A stretch of 64,000 nt of DNA from Xanthomonas phaseoli pv. phaseoli (GCA_022749655.1 CP094243.1:186001-250000), one strand, 5' to 3'. Counted from the stretch's first letter, positions 9,111 through 19,789 are shown. Made by a program: numbers and translations. Notes: generated by a model from the letters alone, not told the origin.

Positions 9111-9926
9111 ATGCGTGCCGTGTTCTTCGCCCCTGCACTGCTGGCGGCGGGCGTGACGGCCTGCGGGTCGAGTGCATCGCCGGACCCGCCCGGCGCCAAC
9201 CACGCCGCTGCGCGGGCGCCGGTTGCCACTCCTCCTGACACGGACAACGTCCCGTTGCGCACCGCCCTGCGTGCGCAGCACTGGCAGTTGCAGCAGGCCA
9301 GCGATGCGCATGGCACGGCCTTGCGCAGCCTGTTCGTGGACGGCGTGCCGCCAGTGCAACTGGACTTCGACGCTCAGCGCATCCAGGTCAGCCAGACCTG
9401 CAACGCGCTGGGCGCCAACTACAGCGTGGAGCAGGCGCACGCGCAGATTGGCCGGGTGGTCTCGAGCAAACGGATGTGCGCCAATGCACGCCGGATGGCG
9501 CAGGAACGCGCGGCCAGCGACCTGTTGTCCGGGCGCTTCGCGGTGGTCATGGACAACGCGGCGGCCGCGCCCCGCCTGACCCTGACCCGCAGCGACGGCA
9601 CCCGGCTGCTCTTCAGCGGCACGCCCACCGCCGACACCCGGTATGGCGGGCCGGGGCAGACGCTGTTGATCGAGGTGGCCGCAGAGACCGTGCCCTGCGT
9701 TTTGGACCCTGCGCGCCGCTGCCTGCAAGTGCGCGAGCACGAGCCGGGCGCGGCCGCCGGCACAGAGGCCGCCACGTCGTGGCAGCCCTACGACGGCACG
9801 ATCGAGGGTTTCGAGCATGAAGACGGCATCCGCACGCTGCTGCGCGTGACCCGCTACCCGGCCGGCAGCGCGCCGGACGCCAAACCGGTCTACGTGCTCG
9901 ACCAGATGATCGAAGCCGGCAGCTAG
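9111..9926 (+). CDS. META and DUF4377 domain lipoprotein
   Basis: 271 residues. An N-terminal signal ending GVTACG gives a lipid-modified Cys. Residues about 50-155 form a META (HslJ-like) domain: ALRAQHWQLQQASDAHG at its start and VSQTCNALGANYSVE in the middle. The last 100 residues (TLLIEVAAETVPCVL to YVLDQMIEAGS) fit DUF4377, a domain often fused to META. HslJ-type proteins are envelope stress proteins linked to heat and antibiotic (novobiocin) response in E. coli; the exact job is unknown. Single-gene unit, preceded by a GGGAGCTGCGC ribosome site. Confidence 0.75.
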   Translation: MRAVFFAPALLAAGVTACGSSASPDPPGANHAAARAPVATPPDTDNVPLRTALRAQHWQLQQASDAHGTALRSLFVDGVPPVQLDFDAQRIQVSQTCNALGANYSVEQAHAQIGRVVSSKRMCANARRMAQERAASDLLSGRFAVVMDNAAAAPRLTLTRSDGTRLLFSGTPTADTRYGGPGQTLLIEVAAETVPCVLDPARRCLQVREHEPGAAAGTEAATSWQPYDGTIEGFEHEDGIRTLLRVTRYPAGSAPDAKPVYVLDQMIEAGS

Positions 9927-9984
9927 CGCAGCCGCAGTGGGGAGCCGGCGACGGCATCGCACGCTGCGATGCCGGTGCCTCGCA

Positions 9985-10994
9985 TCAGAACCGGATGAGG
10001 ACCTTGCCCACGTGTTGCGCCTTGGCGAAATAGTCGAAGGCCTGGGGCGCCTCATCGAACCGGAACGTCTTGCTGTGCAGGGTCTTGATGCGGTGCTGCT
10101 CGATCGCCCGCAGCAGGTCCACGAACATCGCCCGGCTGCCGTTGGCGATCCCGCGAATGGTCACGTTCTTGCGGATCAACGCCACGTAATCGGGAATCGG
10201 CGAAGACGCGCCGGGGTAACGCCGATCACCACGATGGTCGCGTTCGCGGCCGCCGCCTTGATCGACTGCCCCAGGGTGTCCTGCCCGCCGGTCTCGATGA
10301 TGACGTCCGCGCCACCGCCGGACAGCTGCATCACCGCCTCGGCCCAGTCGGGGTGGGTGCGGTAGTTGACGGTGATGTCGGCGCCCAGGCGGCGTGCGAG
10401 CTCGAGCTTGTCGTCGCTGGACGAGGTCATGGCGACACGGGCCCCGTGCAGCTTGGCCAGCTGGAGTGCGGCCATCGAGACGCCGCCGGTTCCCAGACAC
10501 AACACCAGGTCGCCGGCCTTGATCCTGGCCACTTCCACCAGCGCGTGCCAGGCGGTCACCGCGGCCGATGCCAGCGCAGCGACATCTTCGTCCTCCAGCG
10601 ACGCAGGCACCTTGATCAGGGCACCGGCAGGCAGCGACACCTTTTCGGCCAGCCAGCCGTCGTGGGTCACGCCCAGGTCGTGGGCGAACATCTCGGCATC
10701 GAACCTGCCATTCAGCCAGGTGGGAAAGTGCCCACTGACGACACGGTCGCCAGGCGCGACCTGGCTGACGCCTGCGCCGACGGAGGTCACGATGCCCACG
10801 CCCTCGGCAACCGGAACGCGCGTGGGCGCAAGCTTGCCGCCGTAGGTGCCCTTCAGGATCTGCAGGTCGCGGTTGATCAGGCCCACCAGTCGCGGAGCCA
10901 CGATGACCTCACCCGGTCCTGCGACCGGCTCAGGCATCTGGACCGCGACCAGGCTCTCAAGGCCGGTTTGATTGCCAATCTGGAATGCTTTCAA
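9985..10994 (-). CDS. Zn-type alcohol dehydrogenase/quinone reductase family protein (frame broken)
   Basis: Medium-chain dehydrogenase/reductase of about 335 residues. The N-terminal GroES-like domain (about 1-140) is followed by a Rossmann domain with LCLGTGGVSMAALQLAK, the NAD(P) binding loop. The catalytic-zinc cysteine of true alcohol dehydrogenases is not obvious, so it is closer to the quinone oxidoreductase branch. The frame breaks near 10211: a G is missing from a run, turning VTPGASSP into VTPARLR. The other frame continues cleanly to GKVLIRF at 9985. Substrate unknown. Convergent with the META lipoprotein gene. Confidence 0.8.
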
Positions 10995-11076
10995 GGGGAT
11001 TGCCTGTGCTGCGACGCCGGCCGAACGTGGCTGGCGTCATGGGGGATGGAGCGACCGCCGCCATCGGCGCGATCGC

Positions 11077-11687
11077 TCAGCGCAGCGACGGGTTCAAGGT
11101 GTAGGTACCGTGCAACGCCGCTTCGGCCAGCACATGACCCTGCATCGCCGACAGCACATCGGCGGCGGAGAAGTTGTCGGGCAGGCTGAGTTTGGCCACG
11201 TCCAGCGCGAACACGCGGAAGAAATACCGGTGCACGCGCAGGTCGTTGAACGGCGGGTACGGGCCGTCGTAGCCGCGGTAGTCGCCGGCCATGTCGGCAT
11301 TGCCGGCGAACCACTGGGTGTAGGAATTCAGCCCCTGCCTGGCACCGGCCGGGCCGGGGGCTGCTGCTTGCCCTTGACCACGAAGCCGTCGCTGCAGCTG
11401 CCCGCCGCGATCTCATGCACATCGGCGGGGATATCGGCCATCGCCCAATGCACAAAATCGGTGCGTGGCTGCTCGACGGGAATCTGCAGGTCGTCGCGGC
11501 CGACGGTCTCGGGCACGGTCGGCACGTCCGGGTCCAGGCACAGCAGCGCAAACGACTGCGTGCCGGCCGGCACCTCGCGCCAGGCCAGGTGCGGATTGCG
11601 GTTGGGCGCAAAGCCCTCCGGCGTGCCGGCGGCAAATTCCACCGCGATGGGCGTGCCGTTTTCGATGCTGTTGCTGGTCAGACGCAT
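11077..11687 (-). CDS. YbhB/YbcL-family PEBP-like protein (frame broken)
   Basis: Phosphatidylethanolamine-binding-protein fold of about 200 residues, from MRLTSNSIENG (11687). Visible signatures are AGTQSFALLCLDPDVP (ligand-site loop), DFVHWAMADIP and, after the break, GDYRGYDGPYPPFNDLRVHRYFF, the conserved YDGPxPP region. The frame is lost in a C/G run at about 11340-11358 (one base missing). Bacterial members bind small anions and have no settled function. Ends 82 bp from the dehydrogenase start on the same strand. Confidence 0.8.
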
Positions 11688-11879
11688 GGCGGGTCTCCGA
11701 GAGAAGCGATACGGATCAGGGTGCCTGGCTCTGCGCCGCAGCGGAAGACGTGGCCATGGAACCTTCTGATGCGCTCGGCCGGGTTTACCGCCGCGCTCGT
11801 ACCGCGACTGCATGCACTGCAGCAGCGCGAGACGGCGGCCACGCCCACCTGCCGTGGGCGCGACCGCGTTGATGGCGCC

Positions 11880-13950
11880 TCAGTCCTGCGGGTAGCCGAA
11901 GCGCACCGCGATCAGGGTGAGCAGATCGAACTGCGCGCCGAGCACGCCGCGGTAATCGCGCCAGCGGCCGGGCCAACCGCGCCGGGCCGCGCGGTTCGAC
12001 CAGCGGGAAGCTCAGTCCGAACGCCTGCTCCAGGGCCGTCGAAATTCCCTGCGGGTCGTTTTCGATCCCGTCCAGCCGGATGATGCGGTGCGGGTACAGG
12101 TCGCGCTCGTGCAGCGTGGCCAGCTGTTCCAGCGCGATCAGCAACCAGTCGGTGGCCTGCTGCGGCGATTGCAGCGCCAGCGGCGCCGACGCACCGGCCG
12201 AGAGCCAGTCCAGCAACATGTCGCGCGGGTCACGCAGCGCAATCGCCAGCCGGCCCTCGGGCAGATGCGGGCGCAGCGCGGTCAGCAGGGTGTTGTCCCA
12301 CCACAGCAGCCAGTCGATGACATTGCCGTCGTCGATGCCGCGGCGCGGCAGTTGCGCCTTCCAGCCTTCCACCAGCGCCGTCGGTGCCAATTCGCCGGAA
12401 GCCAACTGTTCGAGGGTGCGGTAGCTCTGCAGCGCATCCGATGGCGGCGTGGTGCCATAGCGGTCGCCACGCACCAGTGGGGTGGCCGCGCCCATCACCG
12501 CGACCAGGCGTTCGACATGCGACCCGGGCGTGCCCCACACGAACAGCGGGCGCGCGGTGACGCTATCGGGAATGCTGCCCAGCGCAGGCCACTGCGTCGG
12601 CTGCCTGGCTGCCTGCGGCGGCAACGGCAGCCGATGCTGGGCCTGTTCGCGATGGAACTGCATCCAGGTGCCCAGCGCGGCATCGGGCTGGCCGGCGCGG
12701 TCCTGCACATTGCCCAACCACGGCCGCAGCACGGTCTGCTGCGGCGCAGGCAGCGATTCGATCAACGATTCGACACAGGCGATCGCCGCCGGCGGATCGC
12801 GTTGCAGCAAGGCTTCGACGATGCGCTGCTCGCCGCTGATGCGGCCCGGCTCCACTGCCACGATCTGGCGCGCCACCATTTCCGCCTCGTCGGCCTGGCC
12901 CTGCATGTCGTGCACGCGCATCAGCGCTTCCAGCGCCGGCAGGTGTTCGGGCATGGCCAGCAGCCAGCGCTCGATCACGGCCTGCGCCTGCGGCCCACCG
13001 ACCGGCTCCACCGCCAGGCGCGCCAGCCACAGATCGTGCGCGGTGGCCGAGGTGGCCAGCGCCGCATCCAGGGTGTCGCGCGCATCGTCCACCGCGCCCA
13101 GCCGCTCCCAGGCGGTGAGCAGCGCGTGCAACGTGCGGCGGTCGGCCGGCCAGTGCGCCAGCGCCAGGCGCAGGTGCGCGGCGGCCTGGTCGGGACGCCC
13201 GGCCTGCAGCTCCATCTCGCCGGCCAGCCGGCGCATGGCCGGCAGATCGCCGCCGGGCTGCTCGAGCACGCCCTGCATCGCCGCCAGTGCGTCGTCCAGG
13301 CGGCCCTGGCGTTGGGCCAGTTGGGCAATGAAGGCGCGCAGCGCGGTGCCCGGCGGATTGAGCTCGATCACGCGCTCGAAGGCACGCTCGGCGAACGCAA
13401 AATGCTCCTTCTGCAGATACGCAAAGCCCAGCGAAAACAGCACGCGTGCATCGTCGGGCAGCTGCTCGGCGGCGCGGGTCAGCAGCGCCAGCGCGCGGTC
13501 GCTGTGGCCGCGGCGCATTTCCACCACGCCATCGACCGCCAGCAATTGCGGGTGTTCCGGCGCCAGGCGCGCGGCGGTGCGGCTGAGCCGCTCGGCCTCG
13601 TCCAGATCGCCGCGGGCCACCGCCAGATGCGCCTGCATCACGTAGGCATTGAACTGATTCGGATCCAGCGCGGTACTGCGCGACAGCGCGGCATCGGCGG
13701 CGGACAGATCGCGCGTGGCCAGCAAGGCGCCGGCGCGCAGCAGGTGCAGGTCGGCATCTTCGGGCGTCAGCGTCAGCGCGGTATCGATGCTGTCCAGCGC
13801 CAGCGCCGGCTGCCCCTGCTGCTGCAGCGCAAGCGCCAGCCAGCGGTGGGCGGCGGCGTGATCGGGCGCGTTGGTGACCCACTCGCGGGCCAGCGCCACC
13901 GCATCGTCGGCCGCATTGCGGCGCAGGGCTTGAAGAATGGCGTCTTGCAT
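11880..13950 (-). CDS. Tetratricopeptide-repeat sulfotransferase (frame broken near C-terminus)
   Basis: About 690 residues. Residues 1-400 are a chain of TPR units (for example AAHRWLALALQQQGQPALALDSIDTA in part, and ALLTRAAEQLPDDARVLFSLGFAYLQ in part). The last 250 residues are a sulfotransferase domain. ARPLFVWGTPGSHVERL replaces the usual PAPS loop, and LAIALRDPRDMLLDWL matches the 3'-phosphate loop. A base is missing at about 11970-11972; in the corrected frame the protein ends RWRDYRG...FGYPQD with a stop at 11880. Family members transfer sulfate from PAPS to sugars or peptides (compare RaxST). The substrate here is unknown, and the weak P-loop-like motif leaves activity uncertain. Confidence 0.75.
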
Positions 13951-14007
13951 GGCGGTGGCGGGTCCCGGACAAACCGCTATTGTAACGATGCGCGCTGCGG
14001 CGCCGAC

Positions 14008-14991
14008 CTACCGGGCAGCGGCCAGCCGCTCAGCCACCCAGCGTTCGGCGAAGCCGTCGCCGCGGGCGTTTTCCAGAAAGCCGCAATGCCCGCCCCAGCG
14101 CGCGATTTCCAGCTGCGCATGCGCCGGCAACTGCCAGGCGGCGAAATCGGCGAACGGAATCACCGGGTCGTCTTCGGCCATCAGGATGTCGACCGGCACC
14201 TGCAGGTTGGCCAGGCGTTGGCCGGCAATCGAGTAGCTATCGAAATACGCTTCCAACGAGCCGTGCCCGGTATGTTTCACCGCCAGCCAGGCCATCAGCC
14301 CGCGCATGTCCAGCGCCAGGGTGGCGTCGTCGTACCCGTGCTGCTCGGGGAACAGCTTGCGCTTGCGCAGCAGCGATTCGCGCCATTTACGGCGGAAGTA
14401 CCAGTCGTAGAACTGCGGGCCCTTTTCCAGCTGGGTCATGGTGGCGGCCGGGTCCAGCAACGGGCACACCGCCGCCACGCGCGCCAGCGGCAGGCCGGCG
14501 GCGGGCGCACGCAGCGCCAGCCGCAGCGCGAAATTCCCGCCCAGCGAATACCCTGCAGCCAGCAACGGCGCAGGAAAACGCCGCCACAGATCGCCGGCGG
14601 CATTGACCACTTCTTCGATGCGGTCGGAGTGGAACAGGTCCACGTTGAGATGGTGGGTACCGCCGTGGTCGCGGAAGTTCAGCCGGAACACCTGATAGCC
14701 CAGACCGAGCAGGCGCGCGGCGGTCAGGCGCATGTAGTTGGAATCGGCGCTGCCCTCCCAGCCATGCAGCAACAGCACGGTGCCGCGTGGCGGCGCATCG
14801 CCGGGCGGGACGCTCATCCAGCCCTGCAGGCGCACACCGTCGCCGCCATCGAGGATATGTTCGCTGGTGACCGCGCCGCTGGCGGCCAGCAACTGGCGGC
14901 TGCGGATGCGCCGCAAGGCACTGCTGCCCAGCACCGATTGCACGTGCGGGTTGCGCAGCCAGCGCGGCGGCAAGTAATCGGAGGCATTCAT
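14008..14991 (-). CDS. YheT-family alpha/beta hydrolase
   Basis: 327 residues, start ATG 14991 (MNASDYLPPRWLRNPHVQS), the typical N-terminus of the YheT/UPF0017 esterase family. LLHGWEGSADSNYM is the oxyanion loop, AAGYSLGGNFALRL the nucleophile elbow (GxSxGG), EDDPVIPF the Asp region and RWGGHCGFLE the catalytic His. Cytosolic serine hydrolase, probably an esterase or lipase; natural substrate unknown. It follows the acyltransferase gene by 59 bp on the same strand, which suggests a lipid-related operon. Confidence 0.88.
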   Translation of the reverse strand: MNASDYLPPRWLRNPHVQSVLGSSALRRIRSRQLLAASGAVTSEHILDGGDGVRLQGWMSVPPGDAPPRGTVLLLHGWEGSADSNYMRLTAARLLGLGYQVFRLNFRDHGGTHHLNVDLFHSDRIEEVVNAAGDLWRRFPAPLLAAGYSLGGNFALRLALRAPAAGLPLARVAAVCPLLDPAATMTQLEKGPQFYDWYFRRKWRESLLRKRKLFPEQHGYDDATLALDMRGLMAWLAVKHTGHGSLEAYFDSYSIAGQRLANLQVPVDILMAEDDPVIPFADFAAWQLPAHAQLEIARWGGHCGFLENARGDGFAERWVAERLAAAR

Positions 14992-15050
14992 GCGCGCATC
15001 GCACCGGCGTTGCGGCTGGCCGCAGGGGAGAGGCGCGTGCGCATCGTCGG

Positions 15051-15854
15051 CTAGGACTCCATCGCTGCGACGATGCGCTGGCGCGAGGTCTCGGCCATGC
15101 GACGGCGGCCTTCGATGTCCAGTGCGCGAATCGGCTCGAGAAAATGCACTTCGGCCAGCCGCGACGGCTCGCCCAGCAGGCGCACGATATTGGCGAAGAA
15201 ACTCTCGCGCTCGCCGAAGGCCACCACCGCCTGCGCATTGCCGCGCAGCCCGTAACGCAGCGCCACCGGCTGTACCGGCACGCCGGCTTCCACCGCTGCC
15301 TGGAAGATGCGCGCATGGAACGGGCCCACTTCGGTACCGCCACGGGTACGTCCTTCCGGAAAGACCCCCACCGGCTTGCCGCTTTGCAGGCGCAACAGCA
15401 TTTCCTGCAGCACCCCGCCCAGCGATTCGGTATTGCCGCGCTGGTGGAAGATGGTCTGGCCCTTGGTCGCCAGCCAGCCCACCAGCGGCCAGCCGGCGAT
15501 TTCGCGCTTGGCCACAAACCCCATCACCCGCTGGCTGTGCAGGATGGAGATATCCACCCAGCTGACGTGGTTGGCCACGAACAGGGTCGCGCCCGGTAGC
15601 GGCGTCCCGAAGCGGCGCAGCCGAAAGCCGAACACCCGCATCAAGGTGCCCTGCCACCAGCGGATCATCCGCTCCTCCAGGGTGTCGTCGTGCCCGATGC
15701 GGATCCGTGCCAGCGCCGGTACCACCACGCACAACATGGTGACCGGCAGGCCCAGGCACAGATGCAGCAACAACAGTGGCACCCGGTAGAGGTACCGGAA
15801 CCAACGCAACGCGCCGCCAGCGTCGCGCGTGGCGTCCAGGGATGACTCGCTCAT
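15051..15854 (-). CDS. 1-acyl-glycerol-3-phosphate acyltransferase family protein (PlsC-like)
   Basis: 267 residues from MSESSLDATRDAG (15854). One strong N-terminal membrane segment (VPLLLLHLCLGLPVTMLCVV). The PlsC motifs are in order: NHVSWVD (NHxxxxD block I, with HVSWVD), FPEGRTRGG (block III, EGTR variant) and VPVQPVALRYG (block IV). It transfers acyl groups to lysophospholipids at the cytosolic face of the inner membrane. Whether it is the main PlsC or a remodelling enzyme is not clear. Upstream of, and co-directional with, the YheT hydrolase. Confidence 0.88.
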   Translation of the reverse strand: MSESSLDATRDAGGALRWFRYLYRVPLLLLHLCLGLPVTMLCVVVPALARIRIGHDDTLEERMIRWWQGTLMRVFGFRLRRFGTPLPGATLFVANHVSWVDISILHSQRVMGFVAKREIAGWPLVGWLATKGQTIFHQRGNTESLGGVLQEMLLRLQSGKPVGVFPEGRTRGGTEVGPFHARIFQAAVEAGVPVQPVALRYGLRGNAQAVVAFGERESFFANIVRLLGEPSRLAEVHFLEPIRALDIEGRRRMAETSRQRIVAAMES

Positions 15855-15970
15855 TCGACGAACGGAACCGGTAACGGGGAAGGAGGCGCGACCATTGTGA
15901 CAGCAGCGTGGCCGCCGCGCAGTGCCGGCAGCGGATGACGCTGTTCCATGCATGCCGCTGCCGGGCGAAC

Positions 15971-16399
15971 TCAGCCATCGCTGCGCGCGATCACCGCCAG
16001 GGTCAACCGCGACACACAGACGCGCTTGCCGGCCGGGTTTTCGATAGTGATGTCCCAGACCTGCGTGCTGCGCCCCACATGGACCGCCCGGGCAGTGCCG
16101 GTCACCAGCCCCTGGGTGGCCGCGCGCAGGTGATTGGCATTGATCTCCAGCCCCACGCAGATCTGGGTGGACATATCCACGCACAGGTTGCCGGCGCTGC
16201 TGCCCAGGGTTTCGGCCAGCACCACCGAGGCGCCACCGTGCAGCAGGCCATAGGGCTGCTTGGTGCGCGCATCCACCGGCATGGTGGCGCGCAGCCAGTC
16301 GTCACCGGCTCCGGTAAAGACGATGCCCAGATGCGCGATCAAGGTATCGCGGCTGGCGGCATTGAGGGCGGCTAGATCGACAGGTTCGCGGAAGGTCAT
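15971..16399 (-). CDS. Hotdog-fold acyl-CoA thioesterase (PaaI/YdiI-like)
   Basis: 142 residues. Hotdog thioesterase of the 4HBT group: PYGLLHGGASVVLAETLGSSAG contains the HGG motif and catalytic Glu of the EntH/YdiI branch, and the last third has the usual beta-strands (ARAVHVGRSTQVWDI). It should hydrolyse aryl- or acyl-CoA esters. The start codon (16399) sits 5 bp from a 7-bp tandem repeat array that occupies its upstream region, so its promoter must lie in or beyond the array. Confidence 0.85.
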   Translation of the reverse strand: MTFREPVDLAALNAASRDTLIAHLGIVFTGAGDDWLRATMPVDARTKQPYGLLHGGASVVLAETLGSSAGNLCVDMSTQICVGLEINANHLRAATQGLVTGTARAVHVGRSTQVWDITIENPAGKRVCVSRLTLAVIARSDG

Positions 16400-16403
16400 G
16401 GGC

Positions 16404-16480
16404 GGGGAATGGGGAATGGGGAATGGGGAATGGGGAATGGGGAATGGGGAAGCGGGAAGCGGGAAGCGGGAAGCGGGAAG
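16404..16480. repeat. 7-bp tandem repeat array (variable-number type)
   Basis: Eleven contiguous heptamers: six GGGGAAT, one transitional GGGGAAG, then four CGGGAAG. The two-part composition shows independent expansion of two variants. It lies directly upstream of the thioesterase start, where copy-number change could alter expression. It is also a candidate strain-typing locus. Confidence 0.9.
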
Positions 16481-16708
16481 CGCAAGAGCATCCAGGCGCC
16501 TGGCGTGCGATGCAACTGGGCGGGTGTGCTGGCGGCCGACAGCATGCGTTGGCGATGCCGATGCATTGCGCGCGCCCCGCCCGTGGCAACTACAGCCGCT
16601 TCGGCGATTTCCGGTCTCTTAGGGCCGATCTGTAGCCAACTGCGCCCATCCAACCACAACGTGCAATCACTACACATCCGCTGCTGCCACCCGCGGCACG
16701 CCGGCCGA

Positions 16709-18726
16709 TCAGAGGATCGGCACCAGCCCGGCGCCGAAGGCGGTCAGCATGCGCACCAGCAGCCACTTCGGGCCGACATTGACCTCCGGGAAATCGCCCA
16801 CCGCCACATAGCACTGGCGAAACCGCGGGTCTTGCCGCTTGAGCGGGAACGGACACTCCGGGCCGGGCTGGAACTCGTAGTTGGTGGCGTAGCGCCATGG
16901 CCAGAAGTCCAGCACCGGCAAGGCTTCGGAGACCTTGCCCACGCTGTAGTTCAACCCGCCCAACACCGGCGGCTTTTCGCGCGGCGCCACCGTCCAGGCA
17001 TTTTCCGGGGCGATATCGCGCTCGATGCTGGCAGCCAACGCCTGCGCAAAGCGCGCATCGTCGATCACCACGGCCGCTTCGGTGTTGTAGTTCTCGCTGC
17101 GCGGGTCGAAGTTGTGCGTGCCGATCACGCCGATGCGGCGATCCACCACCAACGACTTGGCATGCAAGCCCATGCGCGCACCGGCGCGGGTGACCGGCAG
17201 CGGCTTGTTGACCGCGCGCGTGCCCAGGAACGAGGGCCGCGTTTCGGTACGCAACACGCGCCGATCGACCTCGCTCCCGCCCGGCGCACGGCCGCCACCA
17301 CTGCCGCGCAGCACGCTGCCGCCGCTCGCGCTGGCGTTGCCGTCCGGGCCGCTGCTGCCGCGCATCGCATTGCCCGCTGCGCTGCCGCCGATCAGGCGAT
17401 TGGCGCGGCTGTCCTGATTGACCTCGGACGCGGGGTTGAGCGGGTCCGGCACCAGGTTGGCGTAATCCACCGGGGCATCCAGCGGAAACGGCTTGAACTC
17501 GTACACGTTGAAGCCCAGCTCGCGCATGTTGCGGCGTTTGAACTTGTACGACAGCGCATACACGATGGGGTTGTCGGTGGCGGCCAGGCTATTGGTCGAC
17601 ACCACGATGCGCGGCGGCTGCGGGTGTTTGCGCAACGTGCGGAAGATCGCCTGCGCCTGGTCGGACAACACCAGGTACGGGGTCTGCAACAGCACTTCCT
17701 GCTGCGCGCCGGCAATCAGGCCATCCAGTTCCGGCGCGGTGGACACCGCCTTGGCCGCATGCTCCCGGCGGTGTTTTTGCGGCAGATCGGCCACGTACAG
17801 CACACGCTGCACCGGCATGGCCGGGGTCACGAAGGCGTCGCGCACGAATTGCGGGTCGCGCGCTTCATGGTCCACCCGCGCCACCCGGTCGGGCCGGCGG
17901 AACTGTGCCGGCGGCATCGTCGGCACGCCCTGCTCCAGCAGCAGGCGCCCGACATCGTTCAGACGTTCGGCCGGGACGCTGCGCCGGGCGCGCCAGAACG
18001 CATCGAAATTGGCGGCCATGGCGCGCACTTCCGGCCCGGCCAGAATCACGTCGCGGTCGCGGAAGTTGTACTCGCTGTCCCAGTCGTAATAGTCGTCCTG
18101 GTAATTGCGCCCCCGACCACGCCCAGCACGTCGTCCACCACCAGCAGCTTGTTGTGCATGCGCTGGTTGAAGCGGCGGAAGCAACACAGCACGCTGCCGG
18201 CGTAGTCGAAGTAATTGAGTTTGACCTTGCCGAAGGTGGGGTTGTAGATGCGCAGCTGCAGGTTTTCATGGCTGCTGGCCAGCGCGCCGAGAATCTGCAG
18301 ATCGGCGATCGCCGACAACTGATCGATCAGGATGCGCACCTTGACCCCGCGCTGGGCGGCGTCCACCAGTGCATCCAGCACCATGCGGGCGCTGTCGTCC
18401 TTATCGAAGATGTAGGTCTGCAGATCGATGCTGCGGGTGGCGCTTCGGATCAGGTTGAGCCGGGCCACCAGCGATTCTTCGCCGTGGTCGACGATGGTGG
18501 CGTAATGCCGCGGCGCCGCCGGTGTGGAGGCGGTGATCGCCTCGCCGCCCAGCGCGCGCAACGGCGAGGGTTGCGCACAGCGATTGGCCTGGCTGCAGTT
18601 GACCACGGTGCTGCGTGCCGCAGCGGCGACACCGGCGGCACGGTTGCGTTCGGTTTGTGACAGGCTGGCGCATCCGGTGCCGAGCAACAACGTTGCCAGC
18701 ACGCAAACCCTCAACAGATACGTCAC
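16709..18726 (-). CDS. Phospholipase D-family lipoprotein, cardiolipin-synthase-like (frame broken)
   Basis: About 670 residues from GTG 18726 (VTYLLRVCVLATLLLGTGC, lipobox LGTGC). Two PLD catalytic motifs are present: HNKLLVVDD in the first half and HAKSLVVDRR with GTHNFDPRSENYNTE in the second. A Ser/Gly-rich low-complexity insert lies between them at about 17280-17400. The break is a missing G in a G-run at 18110-18114 (VVGG to RNYQDDYYDW). Family: phosphatidyl transferase or phospholipase in the envelope, as in cardiolipin synthases. Its GTG overlaps the TGA of the yceI-like gene (GTGA), so it is the last gene of an operon. Confidence 0.85.
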
Positions 18727-19294
18727 GGGCGCCGCGCCTCCTGCAGGCGCCCACGCAGAATGAACGTCACCCTGTCGCCCAGGGCCATCTGCCACGCATT
18801 CATTCCGTAACGTCCACGCAGGACCGTCCCTCGACTGATCACGTCGCAATCATAGCCCGGCCGCGTACATTCGGCCGGCACCACATGCAGCGTTTCCAGA
18901 TGCGTGATTCCGCGGATGGTCAGGTTGCCGACGATGTCGCCGCCCTGCTTCACCACTTCCTCGACATACGGCAGCGATTCGAATTCGACCACCGGGTACT
19001 GCGCAACGTCGAAAAATCTTCCCCGCGCATCCAGCTGGTGTACCGGTCCTTGCCGGGGATCTCCACCTGAGTGGCGTCCAGCCGGAAGCGCACCTGCTGC
19101 CGCCCATCGGCCAACGTCACCACGTCACCGCGAAAACGCGGGAAGAACCCCTCGATCTTCATCCCGAAGCGTGTCTTGATCTCGAACCCGAAGCGCGATT
19201 GCGCCGGGTCGATCGACTGCACCTTCTGCTGCGCCATGCAGGGGAACACGACCCAGAGCGCGAGCCAGGCGTACCAGCGCAGCGACGATGACAC
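18723..19294 (-). CDS. YceI-family periplasmic protein (frame broken)
   Basis: About 190 residues from GTG 19294. Signal peptide ALWVVFPCMAQ, then the YceI lipocalin-like barrel: IDPAQSRFGFEIKTRFGMKIEG, GDVVTLADGRQQ and, after the break, VVEFESLPYVEEVV and GNLTIRGITH. The frame shifts in an A/T homopolymer at 19012-19016 (one base short; EDFF read as EDFS). YceI proteins bind long polyprenoid lipids in the periplasm; the precise role is unclear. It begins 3 bp after the sixA-like gene and overlaps the PLD gene by 4 bases. Confidence 0.85.
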
Positions 19295-19297
19295 GGA

Positions 19298-19774
19298 TCA
19301 AGGCCACCAGAAGGCGGTCAGGCGGGCGATGCCCGGCTCGATGGTGGCGTCCAGCGGCAAGGCCAGCAACGCGATCGAGGCGGTGGGCATGCCGCGGTAA
19401 TCGCCGGTCTGGCCGCTGTGCATCAGCGCTGCCAGCCGTTCCAGGCCAGGGTTGTGGCCCACCAGCAGCAGGCGCTCGGCCTCGCGATGTTCGTCCACCA
19501 GGCTGGCCAGGGTGCCGGGCGTGGCCTCATAGATGCGTTCGTCCAGCCGTTGTTCGATGTAGCCGGTGAGCTCGAGCACCGCCTCCAGGGTTTCGCGGGC
19601 GCGGCGGGCCGGGGAACACAGCACCCGGTCGGGCACCAGCCGCTGCTCGCGCAGCCAACGCCCGGCCGCTTCGGCCTCGGCGATGCCGTGTGGCGACAGC
19701 GGGCGATCGAAATCGGCCTGGCCGGTATCGGCCGGTTCGGCGTGGGCGTGTCGCAACAAGATCAATTCGCGCAT
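19298..19774 (-). CDS. sixA: SixA-type phosphohistidine phosphatase
   Basis: 158 residues. The histidine-phosphatase motif LILLRHAHAEP (RHG-type with the nucleophile His) is at the N-terminus. SPARRARET, with the second phosphate-binding Arg, and LLVGHNPGLE, with the second catalytic His, follow. The short single-domain form matches SixA, which removes phosphate from histidine phosphotransfer domains (in E. coli, ArcB and the nitrogen PTS). In an operon with parA-like, yceI-like and PLD genes. Confidence 0.82.
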   Translation of the reverse strand: MRELILLRHAHAEPADTGQADFDRPLSPHGIAEAEAAGRWLREQRLVPDRVLCSPARRARETLEAVLELTGYIEQRLDERIYEATPGTLASLVDEHREAERLLLVGHNPGLERLAALMHSGQTGDYRGMPTASIALLALPLDATIEPGIARLTAFWWP

Positions 19775-19789
19775 GGGAACTTTCCGGTT

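Noticed and set aside
12088..15054. Very long antisense open frame (about 990 codons) opposite the TPR-sulfotransferase and YheT genes
   Set aside because: High GC leaves few stop codons; composition is Arg/Gln/His-rich with no domain, and the opposite strand encodes clear conserved proteins.
14008..15978. Apparent 656-residue extension of the YheT hydrolase over the acyltransferase region
   Set aside because: The upstream part is an out-of-frame reading of the PlsC-like gene; the true family N-terminus starts at 14991.
16404..16480. Possible CRISPR or coding repeat (small frames through the array)
   Set aside because: Heptamers have no spacers, and the array produces only simple repeated peptides in three frames.
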